Below, piece by piece: positions 43,587 through 53,043 of a stretch of DNA of 64,000 bases. The notes beneath the pieces are model-generated. The model did not search any database. It was given only the letters and a program-made list of their open reading frames with translations, and was not told the DNA's origin. The stretch covers positions 2,108,001 to 2,172,000 of the forward strand of contig JAGMWG010000003.1 in NCBI GenBank assembly GCA_020744225.1. Direction: 5' to 3'. Each line of letters begins with the position of its first letter. Position 1 is the first letter of the stretch. Made by a program: the position numbers and the translations under genes. Source of the DNA: Paraphoma chrysanthemicola. Lineage: Eukaryota > Ascomycota > Dothideomycetes > Pleosporales > Phaeosphaeriaceae.

Positions 43587-44490
43587 GCTGGTTAAGGAGG
43601 ATTAAAGAAGGCTCTCCGAAGTGAAATATAGTTGCGAACAGCGGCCAAGGAACACAAAAATGACCCTACCTTGTGCATATATATACAGCGATACCCAAAA
43701 CTGGGGTGATGTCACATTTGCAGTACCATGCAGCCTAATTGGCCTCAACTTTGATCGTCATATGACGATCTGAGTGAGATGAATCATTGTGGGACAATAA
43801 GAGGTACTTAGTACGGGACTTGCGGATGCTAATTTGATCGGAAGAGGTATGACGATTGGTCCATCACATACAGGATGCATTTAAATTTCCCAAGGACACT
43901 GTGCATATCAATTCGAGTGGTCGGCTCTTGCCGACTAGCTTTGCAGCTACTTTTAAGCTGCATGTTTCCACTAACCAAATACGTATTCTGTACACATTCA
44001 AATCGCTAGGCAGCTCACACGTCGGCTCCGAGGAGGTCTGGATAATTCACATGCACATATCCACAAGCCTCGGGTGCTATCATGCGTGAATCAGCTTTGC
44101 AACAGATCGTTATCGCTTTCATTCAGAAGTGGTGGAGCACTCGTGCATTATTTCTATTCTTATTGATGATATTGAAAATCAATAGATGTTGTTGCCGTAT
44201 TGTGCTCGAAATCACCGTGGATGGTAGAAAATAAACTCTTGCACTCTAACTTCACTGTGGTCATTGCCATTAAGCCAACGGAATAAGATTGTAACAATTT
44301 TTAAGAAATGGTTGTGGATGCTCGCCATCGAACGAACTGGAACCCAACATAAGTTGCTTGTAGCACTTTGATGTTATGCTGGTTTTTATCTTGCAGGGTT
44401 CGATGTTTGCTTTGACAGTACTGCAAGCCTGCCACAACCTTGTCTCCATACTTGCTATTCCCACTCCTTCCCCTTCATCACTATCTGGAC
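43587..44490. promoter_or_regulatory. AT-richer upstream region of the CxxC-less thioredoxin-like gene
   Basis: 904 bp without a recognisable gene. It contains an alternating TA stretch (catatatatacag near 43677-43689), about 90 bp before the ATG of the minus-strand gene and usable as a TATA box, and an 18-bp perfect palindrome (43753-43770). Confidence 0.4.
43753..43770. promoter_or_regulatory. Perfect 18-bp palindrome, possible bZIP dimer site
   Basis: gatcgtcatatgacgatc equals its own reverse complement. It contains everted CRE-type half-sites (CGTCA and TGACG). It lies 167 bp upstream of the ATG of the minus-strand thioredoxin-like gene. Binding by a bZIP factor is inference. Confidence 0.5.
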
Positions 44491-44817
44491 TCAACCCAAA
44501 CACCCCTCAATCGCCTTTCTGATCTCCTTCGGCTTCGCACCGGTCACGCCCTCCTGAATATCCCCATCCTTGAAAATACTAAATGTTGGCATTTGACTGA
44601 CTCCCAGCTCCTGCGCAATATCCTCGCATTCCTCAACATCATACGTGTAGAATTTGACGTTGGGGTACTCGGCCACCATTTTTGCGACTTCGGGCGCAAT
44701 GACTTTGCAGTTTTGACACCATGTTGCGGTGCCTTCGAGGATCGTGACGCCTTCGTACATGACGGCTTTGAGATACTCGGCTTTGGAGTGGAGGATGGGT
44801 ATCTCAGGTCCGGACAT
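44491..44817 (-). CDS. Thioredoxin
   Basis: Single exon; 108 residues from MSGPEIPILHSKAEYLKAVM. An upstream in-frame ATG (44973) adds 52 residues without targeting features, so I prefer 44817. The redox motif is ATWCQNCKVIAPEVAKMV (CxxC as CQNC instead of CGPC). The cis-Pro loop is GVSQMPTFSIFKDGDI, and the core strand VKFYTYDVEECEDIAQELGV is typical. It is a cytosolic dithiol-disulphide oxidoreductase. The CQNC centre changes the redox potential and partner choice (inference). The fungal subgroup with CxNC is known to me only as a variant. Confidence 0.85.
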   Translation of the reverse strand: MSGPEIPILHSKAEYLKAVMYEGVTILEGTATWCQNCKVIAPEVAKMVAEYPNVKFYTYDVEECEDIAQELGVSQMPTFSIFKDGDIQEGVTGAKPKEIRKAIEGCLG

Positions 44818-45573
44818 GGTGGTGAGTATTTCAAGGTAGTTTGATGGAATCGATTTGGAAGTGTGATAATAGAGAGAGCAGAGATGTTGTGCTTTGTCGT
44901 GAAGTTGTGATGATGAGGCAGTTCGTGGATGAAGGGAAGTTACGTCATAGTGGCCATATGCGGTAAGGCTCATGGACTACTCATCACATCAGTGCATCCA
45001 TCACTACGAAGGTTTTCAGTCTGAATATTTGGTATCCGCTTACCGCAGTACTTTTAGGCCGTCAGATGAAACTTGGAGGTGAACGTTCAGGTCCAGATCA
45101 TTCCATCCGCCGCTACGTGAGGCAGGGATGCTACGCCGCGCAACTACCTCCAAATTGCCTAATGTTCCACGGCAGTGACAACCAACAGATCATCATTCTA
45201 GCCACCTGTTGATGTGTTGGCTCTCATTTGTAGTTTCCGAGACTCCTGCTCTCCCATACTGGTCGCATTTGGATCACCGTGTTGGCTTTTACATCACTGA
45301 CCCGACTGGACCTTCAGCCGTTTCCCGCGGAGCTTGAAAGTTTGTAAATTGACGTGGATTGTGCAAGCTAAAAGCGTCAGAAATACAAGAGCGTGCTGCT
45401 CTCAAAGTCGAACACGAAAAGAAATAAATGCATTCACCATACCAAAGACCATGACCAGAGACTACAGCATGCCAAGCATGAGTCGCAATGCTGAAGTTGC
45501 GCTGTCCACCAATACCTAGACTCCAATCTTTCAAGCTCCATCAGAAGGAGTGAGATTTTCTCCAATCTCCGTG
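44818..45573. other. Intergenic region between thioredoxin and P450
   Basis: 756 bp. Promoter of the thioredoxin on its left and 3' region of the P450 on its right. No gene or repeat recognised. Confidence 0.3.
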
Positions 45574-47230
45574 CTACGAGTCCTCAACAGCCAGCTTCAC
45601 GCCCTCGTTGGCGGCTGGAACCACGGCTACCCATTTCTTGTCTGAGAGATCGTTCGCAGGCGGAGCTATGTAGACCTCGATGTCGTTATCTGGAGGCGCC
45701 ACAGTGCTATGCGCACGTGCATTGGCCGTGGTTGGACAGATCCAACTTCCTTGCGTCGGCTCGAAGTCGAATCGAACAATCATCAAGGCAACAAAGGTGA
45801 GAAGCTCTGTACTTGCGAAATGTCGGCCAGGGCAAAGAGTGGTGCCTGTACCAAAGCCGCGAAAAGCTACTGGACTGGGTTTCTTGATACCCGGGCTTCG
45901 CATGAAGCGATTGTGCCGGAATTCGTTCACGTCGTCTCCAAATGCCGGCACGGAAGTATGCTGAACAGCTCCAGGAATCATGACAATCCCACCTTTCTTC
46001 AGAAGGTATTTGCCATCGAGCATATGGTCCTGTGTGACCAACCGGACGGAGGTCCCGATGCCATGGAATCGCAAGGTCTCCTTCAACACTGATATCAGCA
46101 GAGCGCACGAGTCCTTGAGCTGGGACACGTCCAACGTGAAAGTGTCACCATTGGTATTGCAGCAAGCCAATACTTCTCTCCTACACTCTCGGAGCACATC
46201 TTCGTCTGTTATAGTGTGGTAGAGTACCCAGAAAGCCGTCGGGATGGTATTGCCTAACACAGCATTAACACCTCCGATTTCGAATCTGGCAATATCTCTT
46301 CCAGCAATTCCCTGGCCAACCTTGTGCTGATAGTGTGCCTGAACAAATGCCGAGCCTTGTTTGTGGCTGTCGGTTACAAAGTACTCGTGGAAAGCTTCAA
46401 CGAGATCTTTCCGCGCTTGGACCGCCTCTCTAGCCAAGATATTCGGCCAAAGGTTCAGTAGGAATGTTATGATCTCCGATTCGAATGTCCTTTGGCAGGT
46501 CAACTTCTGCAACTGGACTCAAAGCTCGTTCACGTACCAGAAAGCTTCACGAATCTTGGGATCTTTCAGCGGATTCTTTGGTCCATAAACAGCATCCGTA
46601 GTCGTCAGAGTAATCTCCTCCTTGATCCACTGGAACAGTTTGAGCTTCCTTGGTGCTTGTTGGGCTAGTATATCTACCAGCCGCAAGACGTTCTCGACGG
46701 ACTTCCGGTTCATGTCATGCAGTCCTGGACCTGGTGAAACTGCCGGGTGAATTGCTTTGTCAAATAAAATTGCGTAGCTGAAATCCTCGATGCCATTAAC
46801 GTTCTTGACTAGGATTTTCTTCCCGGCAGGGCTTGCACCCATGACATTGATGGCCACTTTTGCTTCCACGGGAGCAAAATCCAGGATGCGATAGTGCTTC
46901 TGAGCAAGTGGGATGAGCTCCGTGGCATTGATGATGTATAGTCGCATGAACGGCAGATGGAGTGTATAAATCGGAAGATTGAATCTGTCACTAAGCTGGA
47001 GTCAGCGAGACTGGTCGATTCTTGTTTGATGCCAGAGGCGACTTCCGGAGAGCTAACCGTAGACCGATGTAAAACTTCAGCTTACTCCTCATCCCAATGA
47101 GTGGCCCAAGGAAGGGTGTCGCCATAACCAATGCCACAGGCTCTTTCGGATCGTGGATGAAGGCGAGAATACATCGCAAGAACATGTATATGACTATTGC
47201 GCACGAAACGAATAGCATGAGATAGGCCAT
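45574..47230 (-). CDS. Cytochrome P450 with CYP7/CYP8-like I-helix
   Basis: Three exons: 47230-47058, 46984-46538, 46489-45574; 1536 nt, 511 residues. The N-terminal membrane anchor is MAYLMLFVSCAIVIYMFLRC. Heme motif: FRGFGTGTTLCPGRHFAST (FxxGxxxCxGRxFA, Cys ligand). The K-helix ExxR is in LKETLRFHG, and FRHNRFM stands for the PERF region. The I-helix reads GGVNAVLGNTIPTAFWVLYH, which lacks the usual acid-Thr pair and instead has the GNTxPxxFW pattern seen in CYP7/CYP8 enzymes. The exon 2-3 junction restores AFWTFESEIITFLLNLWP. The exon 1-2 junction (cg joined to attc, giving GLRFNLPIYTLHLPF) is less certain. These fungal P450s are thought to act on sterols or similar lipids; the substrate is unknown. 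Confidence 0.88.
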
Positions 47231-47864
47231 AATCTAGGCCGTTGACTGTGGAAGTTTGACCCTTGTAGTCGCGCCTGTGACTGGGAATCTTCGGGGGACG
47301 CCCTCGAGTGATGGCATAAGTACTGTCAGAGACTCATACCAACCGTCCCAGAGAATGTCATGAACTTACTGCGGCGTGGCCAACCGCATGTCAGCGCTAA
47401 CATGGTTATGTTGGAAACGATCAAGTTGCATCCACTATCCATGTAAGTGCAACCGCTGTCTTCAAAAGTGGTACGATGACTTCCTCTCTTCCCTTTGCAT
47501 CAGCTAGATCGTCAGGCTTTGAGCAGAACGCAGTAACTGGGGTGACGTTCCATTAAGTCAACGCTTGCAAGGCTTCCACTTGCTGGCAAGGGTTGAAGCG
47601 AAGGATGGGGGCTGAAAGACCGCGCTTGTTTGACTCACCACGGGACGTTTAATTTAACCGTCTCCTGCATCTTAAAACCTGACCACAGCCCTGCGAATTA
47701 CGAGAGCTCATCATTTGCGACATTCTACCAAATTTCCCAAGTTGGTGGCCAATGCACAACTCCATGGATTGACACCAGTGCATCGGTAATGCGCATTCCA
47801 GTTTCAGCGTTACCGGCCGCTTTCGATAAGACGCAAATCGCAGAAAATATCGACTCCGGTCTCA
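47231..47864. other. Intergenic, with a possible missed upstream exon
   Basis: 634 bp between the P450 ATG (minus) and the Cys-rich membrane protein ATG (plus). A segment around 47694-47784 reads NYESSSFATFYQISQVGGQC in one frame and ends at a GTAATG donor; a 58-nt intron with acceptor tcgcag would join it in frame to the next gene. No ATG was found for it, so I leave it out of the model. Confidence 0.3.
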
Positions 47865-48578
47865 ATGTCCTGCGGCGGCAACTCAAGCCTGGAGCCTTGC
47901 GGCGGCGCCCTCCCATCCGACTTCTGCTGCCCACAGCAAACAAATTGTTTGCCGTTCTACATAGAGCGCCGAGTCTACCCCGACACAGCCGTCTGCTGCC
48001 CTCGCGACAGATACTGTGAAGACGTGTCGCCCATTGAAAATGCCAACCTCTTAAATGCGTCGCTACATCCGGACTTCTATATCCACTCGATATTGGATAA
48101 CGACCTCTCCAAATGTGCCGATGGATTCTGTCCACCTGGATATGTCTGCCAGCGCCAATTCGGGTCTTGTCACATTCTGAATTCTGCACTGGGATCGGGA
48201 TCGAGGCCGGAACTTGTTCGTTCGAGCACGAGTTCGGGCATTACATTCACGAACACATATGTTCCTTCGGCATCAAATGGTACACCAAATGATGGTGGTG
48301 TCAAGGTCGCGGCTTATGTAATTGCGATCGCGGCCGTAGTTGGAGGCATTGTGTTGATCATTTTGATCAGCCTTGCTATGCTTTTTGTACGGCGTTCTGG
48401 ATTGCTGCCGAAGAGGCTGCAGCGGAAAGAGAAGGGAATGGTGACGACTGAGGTGCAGAATGAGAAAGGCGATGAAGTGACACAACCGAGTGAAAGTGCA
48501 GCGCTTTCGGGAGGAAACGTCGCTAAAAGAGAAGGAAGAAGAAGGAACTCAATGGACATAACCCCAGTCGAGAGGTAG
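47865..48578 (+). CDS. Cys-rich single-pass membrane protein of unknown function
   Basis: 237 residues from MSCGGNSSLEPCGGALPSDF. The ectodomain (about residues 1-130) has many Cys residues in a pattern seen in fungal surface proteins: PCGGALPSDFCCPQQTNC, DTAVCCPRDRYC, KCADGFCPPGYVCQRQFGSC. A Ser/Thr-rich stalk follows, then one transmembrane helix (AAYVIAIAAVVGGIVLIILI, extended to LAMLF) and a basic cytosolic tail (PKRLQRKEKG, REGRRRNSMD). No N-terminal signal peptide is seen, so either the TM acts as the signal anchor with the N-terminus outside, or a first exon is missing (see the upstream region). The layout resembles wall-stress sensors, but the family is unnamed to me. Confidence 0.65.
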   Translation: MSCGGNSSLEPCGGALPSDFCCPQQTNCLPFYIERRVYPDTAVCCPRDRYCEDVSPIENANLLNASLHPDFYIHSILDNDLSKCADGFCPPGYVCQRQFGSCHILNSALGSGSRPELVRSSTSSGITFTNTYVPSASNGTPNDGGVKVAAYVIAIAAVVGGIVLIILISLAMLFVRRSGLLPKRLQRKEKGMVTTEVQNEKGDEVTQPSESAALSGGNVAKREGRRRNSMDITPVER

Positions 48579-48991
48579 TCGTTAAGATACAACCGTGGCA
48601 TCCCAAGAACGCAAGGAGTGAAGCTGGATGTTGTGTCCATGCTACCTAGGGACCAGGTACGGTATCTGGACATCACACACGATGAGGTCTACCTAGGCGG
48701 GATTGGTCCATGGTTGATGCGACCTTCGTCCGTGTACGTCTAAAAACACAGCTTCGGACAGTGTAAGCTGCGACGCTCCGACCAAATTCGGAATGTGGAG
48801 CACCGGGAGTATGTCCGTGTAAGCTAACGGGCCGACTCGATCATTGAAGGTCAAACGACCATAGAAGCATTAAGCTCCAGCATAATAGTACCCTAACCAA
48901 ATCACTTCCCAATAGTTAGTCTTACAGTCCAATCTCGCGTTCATTTCTGCTTCCAACATTCCTACCATTCCTCCAATAGTCACAATCAACC
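48579..48991. promoter_or_regulatory. Upstream region of the MDR-family gene
   Basis: 413 bp; 3' region of the membrane protein gene plus the promoter of the next. No specific element recognised. Confidence 0.3.
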
Positions 48992-50062
48992 ATGACTACT
49001 ACTACATCTCCCTCCAAAGCACTCTACATCGACCACGCCGGCCACGCATCAATTATTCTCTCCACATCCACCCACCACGAACCCCTCGCCCCCAATGAAG
49101 TCTTGGTCGAAGCACTTTATTCTGGCGTCAATCCCGCCGATACAAAACACTTCACCCTGGGCATCCACTCCACCATTATGGGCTACGACTTCTGCGGGCG
49201 CGTGATTTCCACACCACAAAACTCACAATTCGTTGCGGGTGATATTGTCGCAGGATATACGCCGTCTGGAATCGGTCGGCCAAAGAAATACGGCACGCAT
49301 CAAGCCAGATTTGCATGTCCGGAGGAAGATATGTTCAAAGTCCCAGAGAACTTACCACAGACCCATGCCGCGGCGTTGACAGTTGTCGCGATGACTGCCG
49401 CAGACGCTGTATTCAACTTGTTCAAAAGGCCATTACCGGTTGACCCAGTGCCGTATGCAAATCCAGTGCTTGTGTGGGGCGCATCGAGTAGTGTGGGGAT
49501 ATGCACTGTGCAATTTCTGCGCGCGAGTGGGTGCAGGAATGTGTTTGTGACTGCGTCGCCGAAGAGATGGGACTTGCTTCAACGTCTTGGTGCGACGGAG
49601 TGTTTTGACTATAATTCACCGAATGTGCGGGTTGATATTGCTGCTGCGGTGGAGGCGTTGGAGCAAGGTCCGATCACACATGCGCTTGATGCGGTGGGTA
49701 CGTTTGTGCCTCCAAGATCATCGGATCAAATGGCGGCGTGCGTAGAGAATGAGAATGTGATATTAGCTTGTGTGACGAGGTTCGACGGTGGATTTCAGAT
49801 GCCGATGGCTACAACGAGGGAAGGATGGAGGATACAGCCGCCAGGAGCTCCAGTACCGATCAGTCTACCTGCTTTGCCAGAGAGACATCAAAGGGCGTGG
49901 GAGGGGTTGATGTGGGCTGTCCAAAACTATGGGGTAAATCTCGAGCTTCCAGTTGTGGAGATCTTGGATGGTTCGGCGAAAGAGATTTTACTGGAGGTTG
50001 TCAAGGTTGGTGCGGAGGGAAGGGGATTTGGAAAGCTGGTCATTCGGCAGCCGCTGTCATAA
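48992..50062 (+). CDS. Zinc-less MDR oxidoreductase (ToxD / trans-enoyl-reductase-like)
   Basis: Single exon, 356 residues. Medium-chain dehydrogenase/reductase fold: GroES-like N-terminal part (LAPNEVLVEALYSGVNPADT, IMGYDFCGRVI, AGDIVAGYTPSG) and an NADP-binding Rossmann part with VLVWGASSSVGICTVQFLRA. The zinc-ligand Cys/His set of alcohol dehydrogenases is missing. The sequence FVTASPKRWDLLQRLGATEC follows the usual cofactor pattern. The group includes ToxD-like and stand-alone enoyl reductases that work with polyketide synthases, but no PKS lies in this window, so a general quinone or enone reductase role is as likely. Confidence 0.82.
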   Translation: MTTTTSPSKALYIDHAGHASIILSTSTHHEPLAPNEVLVEALYSGVNPADTKHFTLGIHSTIMGYDFCGRVISTPQNSQFVAGDIVAGYTPSGIGRPKKYGTHQARFACPEEDMFKVPENLPQTHAAALTVVAMTAADAVFNLFKRPLPVDPVPYANPVLVWGASSSVGICTVQFLRASGCRNVFVTASPKRWDLLQRLGATECFDYNSPNVRVDIAAAVEALEQGPITHALDAVGTFVPPRSSDQMAACVENENVILACVTRFDGGFQMPMATTREGWRIQPPGAPVPISLPALPERHQRAWEGLMWAVQNYGVNLELPVVEILDGSAKEILLEVVKVGAEGRGFGKLVIRQPLS

Positions 50063-50358
50063 TTTCATTGCATGGTGCCAGTAATTTACTGTACTGTGTC
50101 AGTTACTTCTGTGTTGAGACTTGGTAACGATTCTCGGGGTCTTACTGGTAATTCTACAGTTTCCCCTACTATAGTGAGAGTACGTCGTCCATACGACTCA
50201 GCAAAAGTATTTGATCAATCAATGTTAAGATATAGCTAGGCAATGCATTATGATACCTTTCGAGCGCAGACTGGATTTCTCCAAGTACTGTTGGACTGCC
50301 CATAATCAAGCAAGGTACACCAGCTAGAAGGTGGGTGAGCTCGACGAACTATTTTTGA

Positions 50359-52245
50359 TTAAACATTTTCTAATTCCCTCTCCTTCTCCAGTCGTGCCAC
50401 CATACGTAATTCCTCCAAAGAACCACAATGAGCTAAGAGGACAGCCAATTCATTGTCTATTCTCCTCCTCAAAATATCGCGCGCAATACTACCCTCGCAA
50501 ATCGACGATACACCTGGCATGGGACACCAAAAATGTCGAAGCAATTGATCCATATCCACTTCCAATACGCTATCGAGGTCGACATCGCAAACATAAACCC
50601 AACCTGACAGCTTCTCTCGCGCTCCATCATTTGGGTGCAATGTTGCCCACCACCAAGGTGAATACTGTAGGTACTATTCTCAAAGTCAGTGTATGCATCC
50701 AGCTGCATCAAGTTTTGACTTACTCCGACCTCAAGCATATCCCCTTGATCGACGATAAGGTAATCCTCAAAAAGTACCTTTTTAGACGCGATCGAAGCAC
50801 GTACTTTTATAGGATGTCGCAACTTGAACCTCAGATCGACCTGGTTGCGGTCAAAGTAGCCGCGCGAGACTGCCTTCTCAGACCCTTCTAACCGAACCTC
50901 CCCTTCATAACGAGATTGCGAGCACCTCTCAATGTTTTCAACGGCGTCAAGGTATTTAAGACTAAGTTCGTCTGAGGATTGAGAAGAATACTCTCCTACA
51001 GCTATAGCGCTTATGTCAACAATACCTAGCTTCTCAATAGACGATCTTATTTGTGGATTGTGTAGAGCTAAGCCTTCCCACCTTTGTGCCGGCGCCTCTG
51101 ATCCGAAGTCGCCTGGAAATTCATTGCTCTGGATGATCTTTTCATGGTCAGAAACTTCCTCTTGTACTATTGTACTCGCATCGTCAGAACCATTGGATCT
51201 AGAAACAAGAATACCGGTGACTGCCTGAGAATAGACCTTAGAGTTGAGAAGTACGGTGTCGAATGTGTTGTTCTCGACATCTTTGAGTTGACTGAAAACA
51301 CTATTACCGTCTTCGTTCACGCTGAATATCGATTCCGGTGCATCTACTCCGCGTGTTTGTCGGGTTGTGCGGGTATTTCTTGCGATCGTCTGGAGGAGCT
51401 TATCCTGGTCACGGAGACGCTGTCTGATGTCGTATATCGAGTCTCTAGCAAGAACAGTCAACTCAAGCTGGGGGTGATCTATGGCACAGGGCTAGGTGTT
51501 TCTGTAGGGCGGTCTAATGTTCGTGTGTCGAAGAAGAAGTCTTCGGAAACGCCGATTGTGATAATGAAGAACCACTAAAATGTGCGAAACATAGCACTCC
51601 AATTGCGAGCTGAATTCTTCAAGAAAGTGTACTCACATCTGTAGAAGACCAACTACCATGCTTATTGCGACTTGCTGAGTCTGTAATTGCCCTGACAGTT
51701 CTTTGACTTCATGTTCGTTCCAGAGGGTCTTGAACTTCGTCTTCCACGTCACTGAAGTGACGTCAAGAAGGCCCCGGGTAATACCTTGCATATACTTGTC
51801 GAGCCATGTCGATAAAACTAGACAGCTCGTCAAGGTAGTGTCGAATGCATCTTGAAGGTCTGGTTTTCCACGCAGAACGTCCGAATCTTGCAGCAACAAT
51901 GACTGAATCTGTGATAAAGATGCGGCGGTAAGTTTGAGCTGCGAGCATAGTGTGGAGACGGTGGCTGGTGCGAGACTCCAAGCCGCCCGAATTTCCCGTA
52001 GTTGTTTCGCGGCACCTGCGCAACTACCAATTATACGGAGCTGTCTTGGTGTAAGCAGTCTCGTCACAAAAATTAGCTAAAAAGATTCTCAATTTTGATT
52101 TGCCCAGGGGCGCAACCGCACTCGTTGACTGACAAGGCTGTGAAAGTTGAATCCGGGATAGATGGTGCGACATGTCGTAGCGTGAATGGCATAGGACTCT
52201 GGGGCAATTGCTTACCACACTGGCCGTGACACTGAAAGGATCCAT
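50359..52245 (-). CDS. Fungal protein with STAND-type N-terminal domain, four exons
   Basis: Exons: 52245-52216, 52040-51637, 51444-50724, 50673-50359; 1470 nt, 489 residues. The N-terminus MDPFSVTASV joined to LRIIGSCAGAAKQLREIRAA is the 'fungal N-terminal domain of STAND proteins', continuing through LSGQLQTQQVAISMVVGLLQ and IDSIYDIRQRLRDQDKLLQT (the helical block, residues 1-165). In STAND proteins this precedes NACHT or ankyrin parts; here neither is present. The middle (about 170-385) is acidic and probably disordered. The C-terminal exon, reached through a 50-nt GTAAGT intron, reads HPNDGAREKLSGWVYVCDVD and ends in a helix (RMVARLEKERELENV). The acceptor at 51445 (gctag) was chosen because it restores the family sequence; reading on without the last intron gives a different tail. 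The gene may belong to heterokaryon-incompatibility-like systems (inference). Confidence 0.7.
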
Positions 52246-52537
52246 TCCACACGCGCTACCCAAAGGTAGTGTAAAAGGGAAGGAAGGTCTTCTTGCGAGA
52301 AGATGCCTATGAGGCTGAAGCTGAACCCCTCACGCAGCAGCGTGCAGGCAGGCGCAGCCTCGTGGCTACCCAATCGAAAGGCGCAACGAACGCCACTGGG
52401 AAGGCATTGCTGGCGCCAAACATATCGCCGGCATTGGCTAAAACAGGTTAAGGTCTTGGGCAGGCAAGCGCAAAAGTCCGAAAGTAGATGTGTTAAGAGG
52501 GTGTATTAGAGGTGCGACCTCGGACTTTCTGAGGTTG

Positions 52538-52948
52538 ATGTTTTGGAACGCTAGCGAATTGCTCCTTTCCCATACCTGTTCAATCACCTCTCCTACCAGT
52601 CGCATGACACCACTGATTGCCAGCCGTCCTCATCATTCCGATTCCCGACCACATTATACTCCCTACGGCGAGTTGACCCTGAGCAACGAAGCCGTTCTCG
52701 CTCGTCGTCGAACATTGGCTAAGCCAATGTCGGCGCTGATCTCTTCGCGAGAAAGCATGACCCGCAACCTTCTTCCCTGTGAGCTTCCATGCCTTTCAGA
52801 AATTTCATCTCCAGTCAAGTCGCATTACTATCTGAAGCTTGCATTCCAGCACACCTTTGGCGCCAGCTCGCTAAGAAGAACCGAGCCTAAACAAGTATAC
52901 CAAGGAGAAAGACCGGAACAATGGCAAACAATTGTTACTAACCCTTGA
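52538..52948 (+). CDS. Hypothetical protein, 136 residues, doubtful
   Basis: Open frame from ATG 52538 (or 52604, 114 residues). The product is Ser/Pro/Leu-rich with a moderately protein-like middle (YTPYGELTLSNEAVLARRRT, SSRESMTRNLLPCELPCLSE). No family, signal peptide or membrane span recognised. It lies 290 bp beyond the start of the STAND-type gene on the opposite strand. It may be real or chance. Confidence 0.3.
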   Translation: MFWNASELLLSHTCSITSPTSRMTPLIASRPHHSDSRPHYTPYGELTLSNEAVLARRRTLAKPMSALISSRESMTRNLLPCELPCLSEISSPVKSHYYLKLAFQHTFGASSLRRTEPKQVYQGERPEQWQTIVTNP

Positions 52949-53043
52949 GTGTACCAATTACTCCTCTACTTTGTACGCCATAGCGCCATGCTCCTCTTGA
53001 CAAACAGCTCCACGCGCTTGTTGTTGTAGCGTGATCTGACCGT

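Noticed and set aside
42500..45570. Possible transposon remnant or horizontally acquired island in the gene-poor, AT-richer stretch
   Set aside because: No transposase or reverse-transcriptase fragments, terminal repeats or target duplications seen; genes there have ordinary fungal introns.
50469..50723. C-terminal continuation of the STAND-type exon 3 reading frame without splicing
   Set aside because: A strong GTAAGT...aatag 50-nt intron sits at 50674-50723, and the spliced frame runs 105 codons further with more protein-like sequence.
50331..50891. 186-codon plus ORF
   Set aside because: Antisense of exons 3-4 of the STAND-type gene.
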